38,411 nt of DNA, taken from Pseudomonadota bacterium (GTDB lineage Bacteria > Desulfobacterota > Desulfovibrionia > Desulfovibrionales > Desulfomicrobiaceae). Below, piece by piece: positions 20,936-29,413 of the stretch; position 1 is the stretch's first letter, and every line of letters starts with the position of its first letter. Location of the stretch: assembly GCA_023393525.1 (NCBI GenBank), contig JAEWKZ010000006.1:1-38411 (forward strand), given 5' to 3'. The translations under genes and the position numbers were made by a program. The notes under the pieces are model-generated. The model searched no databases. It was given only the letters and a program-made list of their open reading frames with translations, and was not told the DNA's origin.

Positions 20936-22200
20936 CAGTCCCAATTGCGCTTGTCCTCGATGAAGCGGATCTGCGGCGGCAGGGTTCCGGGGGTGAGGAT
21001 CTTCAAGGCCGGTCGGATCTTGATCTTCTCGCGGAACATGTGCAGCAGCTCTTCCTCGCGCTTGAAGCCCGAGGTTTCGATGAGAAGCGTCATCTCGTCG
21101 ATGCCGCCGGGGTTGGTGACCTCGATCTGCCATCTCTTGACCTCTTCGAAGCCGGAGATGACCTGTTCGACCTGGTGCGGGTACACGAACATGCCCTTGA
21201 TGCGGGCCGTGGTGTCCACGCGGCCGACGATGGTGCCCAGGCGCGGGGAGGTGCGGCCGCAGGGGCAGGACGCGCGGTCGATGTAGGACAGGTCGCCCGT
21301 GGCCAGACGTATGAGCGGGTAGGTCTTGTTGAAGGCCGTGACCACGATCTCGCCCACCTCGCCGTCCTTCAAGGGAATGCCCGTGTCCGGGTGGCAGATC
21401 TCCACATAGGCCCGGTTGGCGATGTGCAGTCCGTTCTTGTGGAAGCATTCGTAGCCGATGCAGCCCACATCCGCCGTGCCGTAGCCCTGGCGCATGATCA
21501 GGTCGAACTTCTTCTCCAGGGTGGAGCGCATCTTCTCCGAGAATTTCTCGCCCGTGACGAAGGCCACTTCCAGATAGAGGTCCTTGCGCAGGTTGAGGCC
21601 CTTCTCCTCGCCTTTCTGGGCCAGGTGCATGAGGTAGCTGGGCGTGCCGACGTAGCCGGTGACGCGCAGCTTCTTCATGATGTCGAGCTGGCTGCCCGTG
21701 TTGCCGGGACCGGTGGGCACCACGGCGCAGCTGAGCTGGCGCAGGGGCTCCTCGAACATGAGTCCGGCCGGGGTCATGTGGTAGTTGAAGGTGTTCTGGA
21801 CCAGGTCGCCGGAGCGGAAGCCCGCGGCGTAGAAGCTCTCGGTCCAGCCCCAGTAGTCGTCCCCTCTGTCCTCGGGATCGAAGATCGGGCCGGGGGACAG
21901 GAAGACGCGGCGCAGTTCGCCCAGATCCTTGGTCAACAGGCCGCCCAGGCGCGGGCCCATGGACTGCAGGAAGATGAGTTCCTTTTTCTTCAGGATCGGG
22001 ACGTGCTTGAGGTCGATGAGGTCGCGGAACTTCTCCACGGAAAACTGGGCGCGGTCGAAGCGCTTCTTCACGTCCTCGGAATATCGGTAGGCATACGAGA
22101 GCAGCTCCTTGAGCTGGATCTGGTAGTATTTCTGGCGCTCCGTGGCGTCCAGAACTTCGCGGCGGCTGAAAATGCCTTCAGTGCGATCCTTGCGGGTCAT
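20935..22200 (-). CDS. PaaK-like acyl-CoA ligase, divergent ATP loop
   Basis: 421-residue member of the phenylacetate-CoA ligase branch of ANL adenylating enzymes. The N-terminal helical region, GYGTADVGCIGYEC (motif near AMP), GEVGEIVVTAF, RLATGDLSYI and the C-terminal GRVDTTARIKGMFVYPHQVE and LIETSGFKREEEL subdomain are all present. The P-loop, SSGTTGKP in PaaK, is replaced by LSPGPIFDPE near residues 101-110, so activity towards aryl acids is uncertain. Three Cys (ASCPCGRTSP) match the PaaK zinc-like turn. The ATG at 22200 has GGAGGA six bases upstream. It heads the operon with the ChaN-PDZ and mutM genes. Confidence 0.83.
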   Translation of the reverse strand: MTRKDRTEGIFSRREVLDATERQKYYQIQLKELLSYAYRYSEDVKKRFDRAQFSVEKFRDLIDLKHVPILKKKELIFLQSMGPRLGGLLTKDLGELRRVFLSPGPIFDPEDRGDDYWGWTESFYAAGFRSGDLVQNTFNYHMTPAGLMFEEPLRQLSCAVVPTGPGNTGSQLDIMKKLRVTGYVGTPSYLMHLAQKGEEKGLNLRKDLYLEVAFVTGEKFSEKMRSTLEKKFDLIMRQGYGTADVGCIGYECFHKNGLHIANRAYVEICHPDTGIPLKDGEVGEIVVTAFNKTYPLIRLATGDLSYIDRASCPCGRTSPRLGTIVGRVDTTARIKGMFVYPHQVEQVISGFEEVKRWQIEVTNPGGIDEMTLLIETSGFKREEELLHMFREKIKIRPALKILTPGTLPPQIRFIEDKRNWD

Positions 22201-22281
22201 CAGCACTCCTCCCTGCGGTGGCGTGATCCGGCCGTGGTGGTCGGGGTTGAAAGGTTCGAGAAAAGCTCCATATACAGGAAT

Positions 22282-22318
22282 AAAAAAAGGATTTGCAAGT
22301 GTGTATTTGCAAATCCTT
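22282..22318 (-). terminator. Terminator after trmI
   Basis: A perfect 12-bp inverted repeat AAGGATTTGCAA / TTGCAAATCCTT around an 8-base loop. On the minus strand it is followed by seven T residues, 31 bases after the trmI stop and before the ligase operon. Confidence 0.9.
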
Positions 22319-22348
22319 GAAATAGAACGAAATCAGAGGTCTGGGTAC

Positions 22349-23185
22349 TTACTCGTCCAGCAGGTCCTCGGTGGGTTCCCCGTCCGTGGAGGCTTCCGGG
22401 GCCACGTTTTCCGGGGCCTGGGCCTCGGCGAAAGTGCGCGCGAAGACCAGAAATCCGGTGTGGGCGACCATGCGGTCTTCGGGGCGCAGACGCTCCGGCA
22501 CCGGCTTGTAGTGGCGCAGGAAGATCTCCACCACCTCGATCTGGCGGAAGGGGCCGTCCTGCAGCACCTTGAGCAGGTCCTGGACCTGGTTGGTGGTGGG
22601 CAGCAGAAAGCCTACGGGCGCACCGGGCACGACCGCGTCGGGGATGTGATGGATATAGTCGCAGGGTTCGCGCACGTCCAGAAAGAGGGCGTCGGCGGCA
22701 TGGGGGTTGAAGCCCTCGGCGATGTCGTGGTGGAACTGCTCGACGCGGTGGGAAAGGCCGATGCGTTCCAGATTCTGGCGGCAGAGGGTGTAGAATTCCT
22801 CGCGGCGTTCGTAGGTGTAGACCTTGCCCGTGTCGCCCACCAGCCAGGCCAGAGCCGTGGTCAGGCCGCCGGAGCCGCAGCCGGCCTCGACGATGCGGCA
22901 GCCCGGGCCGATGCCCAGCTTCATGACGATGTAGCCGATCTCCTTGGGGTAGATGATCTGGGTGCGGCGTTTGACCGACTTGACCAGATCGTACAGCGTG
23001 GGGCGCATGACGGTGAAGGGGTAGCCCTTGTGGGTCATGACCTGCTGTCCCCAGCCCGCTGCGCGGACTTCGTCGAGATGCAGAAGTCCTTCGTTCGTAT
23101 GCATGACCTGCCCTTCCTGGGCAGTAACAAAATATCGCTTGTCGTTTGCGTTGAGCAGCATTACCAGCTGTCCCGGTTCGAGCAT
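22349..23185 (-). CDS. trmI: tRNA (adenine-N1)-methyltransferase TrmI
   Basis: SAM-dependent methylation of adenosine 58 in the T-loop of tRNAs. The 278-residue protein begins MLEPGQLVMLLNANDKRYFV, the small N-terminal beta domain typical of TrmI, then PKEIGYIVMKLGIGPGCRIVEAGCGSGGLTTALAWLV (SAM motif I GCGSGG near residue 108), DALFLDVREP (motif IV region) and RHYKPVPERLRPEDRMVAHTGFLVFAR. The acidic tail is poorly conserved. AGGAGG lies six bases before the ATG at 23185. It is divergent from the RNase E/G gene and is followed by a strong terminator, so it is probably monocistronic. Confidence 0.9.
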   Translation of the reverse strand: MLEPGQLVMLLNANDKRYFVTAQEGQVMHTNEGLLHLDEVRAAGWGQQVMTHKGYPFTVMRPTLYDLVKSVKRRTQIIYPKEIGYIVMKLGIGPGCRIVEAGCGSGGLTTALAWLVGDTGKVYTYERREEFYTLCRQNLERIGLSHRVEQFHHDIAEGFNPHAADALFLDVREPCDYIHHIPDAVVPGAPVGFLLPTTNQVQDLLKVLQDGPFRQIEVVEIFLRHYKPVPERLRPEDRMVAHTGFLVFARTFAEAQAPENVAPEASTDGEPTEDLLDE

Positions 23186-23461
23186 GTGGCCTCCTGTGAA
23201 GTGCGTAGGCGGGAGTAGCCATGGCATACCTTGATGTCAAGCAATCCGCCCAGTCCTGAAGATGGTTTTTCTTGCTATGGGGGCGTTGGCGAGGTAGGGA
23301 ACCTCTCTGATACTCGGCGTGGTGTGCGCCCGGCTTTCGTCCGGTCATTTTCTTTCCCATAGCGCCACTCGCCCGATCTTACAAATTTTTCAGGTTTTCG
23401 ATACGCAAATTTCTTATTTTTTCCCGGCTCTACCGGAAACACTTTTCATTTGAGGATATGT
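23186..23461. other. Divergent intergenic region; AT-rich leader before RNase E/G
   Basis: The longest gene-free stretch. On the minus strand TTGACA (23240-23235), 17 bases and TACTCC (23217-23212) form a candidate trmI promoter. On the plus strand, about 75 bases before the RNase gene are very AT-rich (23380-23455) and include a short hairpin (TTCCCGG...CCGGAA, 23421-23438). A GAGGT-AGGGA-ACCTC hairpin lies near 23290. I saw no RNA gene or clear plus-strand promoter. Confidence 0.4.
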
Positions 23462-24934
23462 ATGGGCGAGAAGCAGAAGCGCAAGATGTTCATCAGCGTG
23501 CTGCCTGGTGAACAGGTGGAAGTGGCCATCATGGAGGATGGCGTCGTGGTCGAGTACTATGTGGAAATGCTCCACCAGAGCAAGACCAAGGGCAACATCT
23601 ACAAGGGCAAGATTCATAACGTCGACCAGGCCCTGCAGGCCGCCTTCATCAATTACGGGGCGGAAAAGAACGGCTTTCTCCAGGTCGACGAGGTTCATCC
23701 CGAATACTATCAGGGCGACGTCCCCAGCCGGGGCAAGTACCCGCCCCTGCAAAAAGTTCTGAAGCCCGGTCAGGAGGTCCTGGTGCAGGTGGTCAAGGAA
23801 CCCACCGGCTCCAAGGGCGCTTTTCTGACCACCTATCTGTCCATACCCGGGCGCTATTTCGTGCTCACCCCGGGCCGCGAACAGCTGGGCATTTCCCGTA
23901 AGATCGAGGATGAGAAGGAACGCGACCGCTTGAAGGAGGTCGTCGAGGAGCTCAAGCTCGACGAGGGCCTGGGCGTCATCGTGCGCACGGTCAGCGAGGC
24001 CCAGAGCAAGAGCAGCCTGTCCCGCGACCTGCAGGTCTTGAAGCGCCTGTGGAAGGACATTCGCAAAAAGGGTATCGCCTCCGATTCCCCGTCCGTGATC
24101 TACGAGGAAAAGGATCTGGCATTCCGCGCCATCCGCGACTACCTCACCCCCGACATAGCCGAGTGCTGGGTGGACGACGAAGAGACCGCGAAGCAGATCA
24201 CGGAGTTCGCGACGCTCCTGTTCCCGCGCCGCAAGACCTTCATCAAGGTCCATTCCGAAACCGAGCGCACCCTGTACGAGCGCTTCCGCATCGAGGCGCA
24301 GCTGCAGAAGATTTTCAGCCGCACGGTCAACCTGCCCAGCGGCGGCCAGCTGGTCATCGACCACACCGAAGCCCTGACCGCCATCGACATCAACTCCGGC
24401 AAGATCGGCGGAGAGAAGAATTTCAAGGAAATGGCCCTGCGCACCAACATCGAAGCCGCGCAGGAAATCCCCAACCAGCTCATGCTGCGCGACATCGGCG
24501 GACAGATCGTGGTCGACTTCATCGAGATGAAGGACGGCAAGCATATCCGCGAAGTGGAGAAGGTCCTGCGCCAGGCCCTGAAAGTGGATCGGGCGCGCAC
24601 CGACATCGGCCGCATCTCCAAGTTCGGCCTGCTTGAGATCGTGCGCCAGCGCCTGGGCACCTCGGCCCTGTCCGGGAGCCTGGAGCCCTGCCCGCATTGC
24701 TCCGGCGCCGGCACCCGCCGTAATCTGGAGTGGCGCTCCATGCAGGCCCTGAAGGATATCTACCGCGAACTGCGCAAGGACAAGAGTTCCGAGCCGTTCA
24801 CCTACAAAACGGATGCGGACCTGATGCAGTATCTGGTCAACCGCAAGCGGGAAAAGTTCATGGAGTACGAGCAGGCATTCGGCCGCAAGATTTTCGTCAT
24901 GCCCACGGAAACGCCCAACTGCGCATTTTGTTAG
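23462..24934 (+). CDS. rng: Ribonuclease E/G family endoribonuclease
   Basis: Endonuclease for mRNA decay and rRNA/tRNA processing, 490 residues. An N-terminal S1-like RNA-binding domain (GNIYKGKIHNVDQALQAAFINYG, about residues 36-115) is followed by the sensor and catalytic core. The catalytic Mg ligands are Asp309 in TAIDINSGK and Asp352 in GGQIVVDFIEM, and the Zn-link is C410-P-H-C413 in EPCPHCSGAG. There is no long C-terminal scaffold region, so it is closer in length to RNase G. The ATG at 23462 has GAGGA upstream. queH follows after 8 bases, hemW and a DEAD-box gene after that. The assignment rng rather than rne is by length only. Confidence 0.92.
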   Translation: MGEKQKRKMFISVLPGEQVEVAIMEDGVVVEYYVEMLHQSKTKGNIYKGKIHNVDQALQAAFINYGAEKNGFLQVDEVHPEYYQGDVPSRGKYPPLQKVLKPGQEVLVQVVKEPTGSKGAFLTTYLSIPGRYFVLTPGREQLGISRKIEDEKERDRLKEVVEELKLDEGLGVIVRTVSEAQSKSSLSRDLQVLKRLWKDIRKKGIASDSPSVIYEEKDLAFRAIRDYLTPDIAECWVDDEETAKQITEFATLLFPRRKTFIKVHSETERTLYERFRIEAQLQKIFSRTVNLPSGGQLVIDHTEALTAIDINSGKIGGEKNFKEMALRTNIEAAQEIPNQLMLRDIGGQIVVDFIEMKDGKHIREVEKVLRQALKVDRARTDIGRISKFGLLEIVRQRLGTSALSGSLEPCPHCSGAGTRRNLEWRSMQALKDIYRELRKDKSSEPFTYKTDADLMQYLVNRKREKFMEYEQAFGRKIFVMPTETPNCAFC

Positions 24935-24942
24935 GTTCTCCC

Positions 24943-25491
24943 ATGAAGATTCTGGTTCACATCTGTTGTGGGCCGTGCGCCATCACACCCGTTACGGCTT
25001 TGCTTGAAGCCGGGATGGGTGTGACTGGCCTGTATTACAATCCCAATATCCATCCCCTGCAGGAGTATCTGCGCCGCCGCGAAGGCGTGGCCCTGATGGC
25101 GGACCGTCTGGGTATCCAGGTCATCTACAAGGACGACGAGTACGACCCCAAGGACTATTTCAGGGCCGTGACCTACCGCGAGCCGAACCGCTGTCTGCCC
25201 TGTTACTCCCTGCGTCTGGAGCGGACCCTGTCCATTGCCCGGCGCGGGGGCTTCGAAGCCTTCACGTCCACGCTTCTGTACAGCAAGTTCCAGAAACACG
25301 AACAGATCCGGACCCTGGGGAGCGATCTGGCCGAAGATTCGGGGGTGGAGTTTCACTACCAGGATTTTCGCGAGGGGTGGTCCAGGGGCATCGCCCTGTC
25401 CAAGGAATGGGGAATGTACCGGCAGCAGTACTGCGGCTGCCTGTACAGCGAATTCGAGCGCTACTCCTCGGAGCTGCGCAGGCGCGACTAG
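24943..25491 (+). CDS. queH: Epoxyqueuosine reductase QueH
   Basis: Last step of queuosine biosynthesis in tRNA, reducing epoxyqueuosine with an Fe-S cluster. The 182-residue protein has the QueH (DUF208) pattern: N-terminal ICCGPCAITP with the adjacent Cys pair and a third Cys, YYNPNIHPLQEYLRRREG, the RCLPCYSLRLERT block, FTSTLLYSKFQKHE and the C-terminal QYCGCLYSEFERYS with a further Cys pair. These Cys residues bind the cluster and metal. The ATG at 24943 has a weak AGG upstream and depends on coupling to the RNase gene 8 bases before. hemW starts 2 bases after its stop. Confidence 0.93.
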   Translation: MKILVHICCGPCAITPVTALLEAGMGVTGLYYNPNIHPLQEYLRRREGVALMADRLGIQVIYKDDEYDPKDYFRAVTYREPNRCLPCYSLRLERTLSIARRGGFEAFTSTLLYSKFQKHEQIRTLGSDLAEDSGVEFHYQDFREGWSRGIALSKEWGMYRQQYCGCLYSEFERYSSELRRRD

Positions 25492-25493
25492 TC

Positions 25494-26648
25494 ATGCTGC
25501 TGTATGTCCACGTGCCGTTTTGCGTGCGCAAGTGCGGGTACTGCGCCTTTCACTCCGGCCCGTTCTCCAGGGATGCCGCACGGTTTTACGTGCGGCAGGT
25601 CCTGCGGGAGATGGCTGATTGGGGGCGGGTGCTGGGCCGGGTTCCGGTGGAGTCGGTGTATTTCGGAGGCGGGACCCCGTCGCTTCTGGAAGCCGGTCAG
25701 ATAGCGGCGCTGTTGGAGGCGGCCGACGCCGGTTTTTTGCTGAGCGCGGGCGTCGAGATCACCCTGGAGGCCAATCCGGATTCGGTGCTCAAAGACGGAT
25801 TTCTGGGCAGCGTGCGCAGTCTGGGGGTGAACCGGCTGAGCCTGGGGGTGCAGAGCCTGCGCGACGATGCGTTGGCCATGCTCGGGCGGCCGCATGACGG
25901 AAGGCAGGCGCGTCGGGCAGTCCATGCCGCCAGGGACGCGGGCTTCTCGAACCTGAGCCTCGATCTGATCTGGGGGGTGCCCGGGCAGAACGTGGAGCGG
26001 TGGATGGATGATCTGAGGGAAGTCGTGGAACTGGCTCCCGAGCATATCTCCTGCTATGGGTTGAGCCTGGAGGAGGGAGTGCCGCTGACCCGGCAGGTCG
26101 AAGAGGGGCTGCTGACCATGCCCGACGAGGAGAGCGGCGCCCGGATGTATCTGGATGGCTCGGAGTTTCTGGAGTCGGGCGGGTACGCTCACTACGAGAT
26201 TTCGAGTTATGCCCGTCCGGGCCGGGAAAGCAGGCACAATCGGGGATATTGGGCCGGGGACGAGTATCTGGGCCTGGGGCCGGCCGCGGTTTCCACCATC
26301 AAGGACCGCCGGTGGTCGAATCCGGCGGGGCTCAAGAATTATGCGGCGGCCGTGGCCAAAGGTTCAACGCGTTGCGAGGTGGAGGTATTGTCGGCGCGCA
26401 CGCGCCTTCAGGAGATGGTCATGCTGACCCTGCGCACGCGGGAAGGGCTTGGCCTGGAAAAATTTAAGGCAACGACCGGAACGGAATTTCCGTGGCGTCA
26501 CCCGGCTGTCGAGCAATTGCGCTCCAGCGGGCTGGCTTGCCTCCGCGCCGGTCATCTTCAACTGACACGTAAGGGCATGCTGGTCAGCAACTCCGTCATC
26601 GAGATGGTGCTTGGGATCCTGGACCGCATGCACGCAGACACAGTGTAG
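25494..26648 (+). CDS. hemW: HemW-like radical SAM haem chaperone
   Basis: 384-residue radical SAM protein of the HemW family, which binds haem and an Fe-S cluster and is proposed to insert haem into respiratory proteins. The radical SAM motif is C10-x3-C14-x2-C17 in PFCVRKCGYCAFHS, followed by VYFGGGTPSLLE, EITLEANPDSV, GVNRLSLGVQS and LDLIWGVPGQ. The HNRGYWAGDEYLGLGPAAVS motif marks HemW rather than HemN, and a C-terminal winged-helix part follows. The start ATG (25494) comes 2 bases after queH. A DEAD-box gene starts 7 bases downstream. True coproporphyrinogen oxidase activity is unlikely. Confidence 0.92.
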   Translation: MLLYVHVPFCVRKCGYCAFHSGPFSRDAARFYVRQVLREMADWGRVLGRVPVESVYFGGGTPSLLEAGQIAALLEAADAGFLLSAGVEITLEANPDSVLKDGFLGSVRSLGVNRLSLGVQSLRDDALAMLGRPHDGRQARRAVHAARDAGFSNLSLDLIWGVPGQNVERWMDDLREVVELAPEHISCYGLSLEEGVPLTRQVEEGLLTMPDEESGARMYLDGSEFLESGGYAHYEISSYARPGRESRHNRGYWAGDEYLGLGPAAVSTIKDRRWSNPAGLKNYAAAVAKGSTRCEVEVLSARTRLQEMVMLTLRTREGLGLEKFKATTGTEFPWRHPAVEQLRSSGLACLRAGHLQLTRKGMLVSNSVIEMVLGILDRMHADTV

Positions 26649-26655
26649 GAAACGT

Positions 26656-28803
26656 ATGACAGACACCACTGATTTTGGTGATGCCCCGAGCGTGGGCTCC
26701 CAAACCGAGAATTTCGAAGGCAAGGCATTTTCCATGGCCGATCTGCCGCAGAACCTGCAAGCCGCGGCCGCTCGGCTGAACTGGACCGAGCTCATGCCGG
26801 TGCAGGTGCAGACCCTGCCGCACATGCTTGGCGGACAGGACGTCATGGTCCAGTCCCAGACCGGCAGCGGGAAGACAGGAGCATTTTTGCTGCCCATCCT
26901 GGATCGCATCGACACGGGGCTGGGCGCTGCGCAGGCCCTGGTCCTGGTTCCCACGCGCGAACTGGCCGTGCAGGTCACCCGAGACGCGGAGGAACTGGGC
27001 CGGGAGGCGGGAGTGAAGCCGCTCTCCATCTACGGCGGCGTGGGGTACAAGGCCCAGATCCAGGGGCTTGAGGACGGAGCGCAGCTCATCATCGGCACTC
27101 CGGGCCGCATCCTGGACCACCTGCTCAAGGGCAACCTCAACCTGGACCGGCTGAAGATCCTGGTTTTCGACGAGGCGGACCGCATGTTGTCCATGGGGTT
27201 CTATCCGGACATGAAGCAGTTGCAGCGCTATCTGCCTCGCGGCTTGCAGTCGACCATGTTCTCGGCGACCTATCCCGGGCACGTGAAGCGCCTGGCCCAG
27301 CAGTTTCTGAAAGACCCGGTGTTCGTGTCCCTGAGCCAGTCCCAGGTCCACGTCAGCGACGTGCTGCACGTGGTCTACAAGGTGCCGGCCATGCAGAAGA
27401 GCCGCATCCTGGTCAAGATCATCGAGATGGAGAACCCGGCTTCGGCCATCATTTTCTGCAACACCAAGGCCGACGTGCATTTCGTGGCCACGGTGCTGCG
27501 GCGTTTCGGATACGATGTGGGCGAGATCAGCGCCGATCTGACCCAGGGCGCGCGCGAGGAGGTCCTCGAAAAGCTGCGCCTGAACAAGCTCAAGTTCCTG
27601 GTGGCCACGGATGTGGCCGCGCGCGGCATCGACATCCACGAATTGTCCCACGTCTTCCAGTACCAGCCGCCCCAGGACCACGAGGCCTACGTGCACCGCA
27701 CCGGTCGCACCGGCCGGGCCGGAGCCGCGGGCGTGGCCATTTCCCTGGTTTCCGGCATGGAGGAGATCGAGCTTGAGCAGATCGCCAAGAAGTTCTCCAT
27801 CCCCATGGTCGAACAGTCCCTGCCCGCGGACGAGGAGCTTGAAGCCCTCATTTCCCAGCGGGCCGTGTTTCTGCTCGAAGCCCGGCTGCGCAAGGCGGAC
27901 AACATTCAGAAGGAGCGCATGCAGCGTTTCATGCGCACCGTGGGCGAGCTTGCTGCCAACGACGAGTCCCGCGCGCTTCTGGCCATGCTGGTGGACGAAT
28001 TCTACCAGAGCACGTTCCATGCCCCGCTGGAGCAGCCTTCGGAGAAACTGGTCGACATGGTCCGGCCCAGATCCCAGGCTCAATCCCGTCCCGCGCGCCC
28101 GGCCGCGCAAATTCCCGCTCCGCTGAACGAAAACGTCCAGGCGGAACAGCCCGGAATAATAGCGCCCGCGCCTGCCGAAGGCGGGCGCCCCGAAGGGGAG
28201 AAACGGCGCCGCAAGCGTTCCCGCAAGAAGCCTGCCGGCAGCCCGGAGACGGCGGCGCGAGACCGGGGCGGACCGGAAAAAGCCCCGGATGCGGCTGAAT
28301 CTCCTGTCGTGACGGCGATGGCGGCCAAGGACGTCACGCAGGAAGTGTCGCCGGAAACGGAGACGCTCGAGTCCGCGCCCGCCCAAGCTCCCCGGCAGCC
28401 GCAGGCTGATGCCCAGGCCGCGTCTGTTCCGCTTGAAGCCGCACAGGACACCAGGGAGGCGGATGCGCCTGCCTCCGCTCCGGTCATGGACGCCCAGGGG
28501 GCGGAAGGCCAGGCGGCGACCGCGCCCAAGAAGCGTCGCCGCCGCCGTCCGCGCAAGCCCACCGGCGTAAAACCCGACAGCTCTGCCGACGCGGGCGCGC
28601 CAGCGGCTCCGGCGGCAGGCTCCGCCCCGGCGACGCCTGCTCCTCCACGCGCGCCGCGCGGCAATTCTGCGCCCAAGCCCGCTGATTCGCCAGCGGAAGG
28701 CGGCGCGGCGCGGTCAGGCCAAACGCCTCGACCCGCACGCAAGAAAGCGCCCGAGGCAAAGACCGAGCCGCCCAAGCCCAAGAAAAAGATATTCCTTGAG
28801 TAA
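26656..28803 (+). CDS. DEAD-box RNA helicase with long disordered basic tail
   Basis: ATP-dependent RNA unwinding, 715 residues. The helicase core spans about residues 20-400: Q motif region (F-x-LPQNLQ...MPVQVQTLP), SQTGSGKT (I), PTRELAVQ (Ia), TPGR (Ib), DEAD (II), SAT (III), AIIFCNTK (IV), VATDVAARGID (V) and HRTGRTGRAG (VI). The last ~240 residues are low-complexity: rich in Ala, Pro, Glu and Gln, with two Arg/Lys clusters (EKRRRKRSRKKPAG and KKRRRRRPRKPTG) and a basic end. The tail probably binds RNA or partners. It is the last gene of the RNase-queH-hemW operon and ends before a strong terminator, so a degradosome-type partnership with the RNase is possible. Confidence 0.92.
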   Translation: MTDTTDFGDAPSVGSQTENFEGKAFSMADLPQNLQAAAARLNWTELMPVQVQTLPHMLGGQDVMVQSQTGSGKTGAFLLPILDRIDTGLGAAQALVLVPTRELAVQVTRDAEELGREAGVKPLSIYGGVGYKAQIQGLEDGAQLIIGTPGRILDHLLKGNLNLDRLKILVFDEADRMLSMGFYPDMKQLQRYLPRGLQSTMFSATYPGHVKRLAQQFLKDPVFVSLSQSQVHVSDVLHVVYKVPAMQKSRILVKIIEMENPASAIIFCNTKADVHFVATVLRRFGYDVGEISADLTQGAREEVLEKLRLNKLKFLVATDVAARGIDIHELSHVFQYQPPQDHEAYVHRTGRTGRAGAAGVAISLVSGMEEIELEQIAKKFSIPMVEQSLPADEELEALISQRAVFLLEARLRKADNIQKERMQRFMRTVGELAANDESRALLAMLVDEFYQSTFHAPLEQPSEKLVDMVRPRSQAQSRPARPAAQIPAPLNENVQAEQPGIIAPAPAEGGRPEGEKRRRKRSRKKPAGSPETAARDRGGPEKAPDAAESPVVTAMAAKDVTQEVSPETETLESAPAQAPRQPQADAQAASVPLEAAQDTREADAPASAPVMDAQGAEGQAATAPKKRRRRRPRKPTGVKPDSSADAGAPAAPAAGSAPATPAPPRAPRGNSAPKPADSPAEGGAARSGQTPRPARKKAPEAKTEPPKPKKKIFLE

Positions 28804-28809
28804 CCTCCC

Positions 28810-28837
28810 GCCCCGGCCTTGGCCGGGGCTCTTTTTT
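28810..28837 (+). terminator. Terminator after the DEAD-box gene
   Basis: GCCCCGGCC-TT-GGCCGGGGC, a perfect 9-bp stem followed by CT and then six T residues, starting 7 bases after the stop codon. It closes the RNase E/G operon. Confidence 0.92.
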
Positions 28838-29038
28838 GCGGACAGGCCTGTCGGGGAGGGCTCCGTGAGTCCGGGTGGAGCCTGGCGGCTTCCCGGCGTG
28901 TTGGGTTTGATGTCGACGAGTCTCTTGAAATCGCGTAATCGGGTCCTGCGTTCTCGTCCGTGCACGCGACATGGACGTCGCGCCGAGACCGGCGAATCTG
29001 AATTTTTGGAACCGGCCCACGTTTGGGCGGGAGGGGTC

Positions 29039-29413
29039 ATGTCGGAAGAACGACGCAAAAGAAGCCGGGTCAGCCTTGAGTTTCCGCTGACCATCGCCTT
29101 CGAGGACAAAAGGGTCCGAGGGACGGTTCATGATTTGAGCTTGAAGGGCCTGGCATGTTCCACGGAGGAGTGGATTCTCCCCGGCAAGGAATGCGAGGTC
29201 ACGCTGGAGCTTGAATCGGGATTGCGCATGCACATGCACGGGCGGATCATTCGCGCCGGACAGGATGGCGCCATCGACTTCATCCGCATGGACGAGGCCA
29301 GTTTCGCCCATCTGCGCAACCTGGTTCGACTCTATGCCGATGACGCGGACCTGGTTGATCAGGAACTGCGCCATCCGGCGTTCAAGCCTGAAGACGGGCC
29401 TTTTCCAGAGTGA
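29039..29413 (+). CDS. PilZ-domain protein (c-di-GMP receptor)
   Basis: 124-residue single-domain PilZ protein. The c-di-GMP contacts are visible: the RxxxR motif in RRKRSRVSLEFP (residues 5-16) and the D-x-S-x-x-G motif in VHDLSLKGLAC, followed by the PilZ beta barrel. It is expected to bind c-di-GMP in the cytoplasm and alter a partner such as a motility or polysaccharide system. The ATG at 29039 has GGGAGGGG just upstream; the open frame extends 81 codons upstream by chance. Its last 32 bases overlap the end of the converging alkyltransferase gene. Confidence 0.88.
   Translation: MSEERRKRSRVSLEFPLTIAFEDKRVRGTVHDLSLKGLACSTEEWILPGKECEVTLELESGLRMHMHGRIIRAGQDGAIDFIRMDEASFAHLRNLVRLYADDADLVDQELRHPAFKPEDGPFPE

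Noticed and set aside
28796..29038. PilZ gene starting at 28796
   Set aside because: This would begin inside the DEAD-box gene and read through its terminator; the ATG at 29039 has a strong ribosome site.
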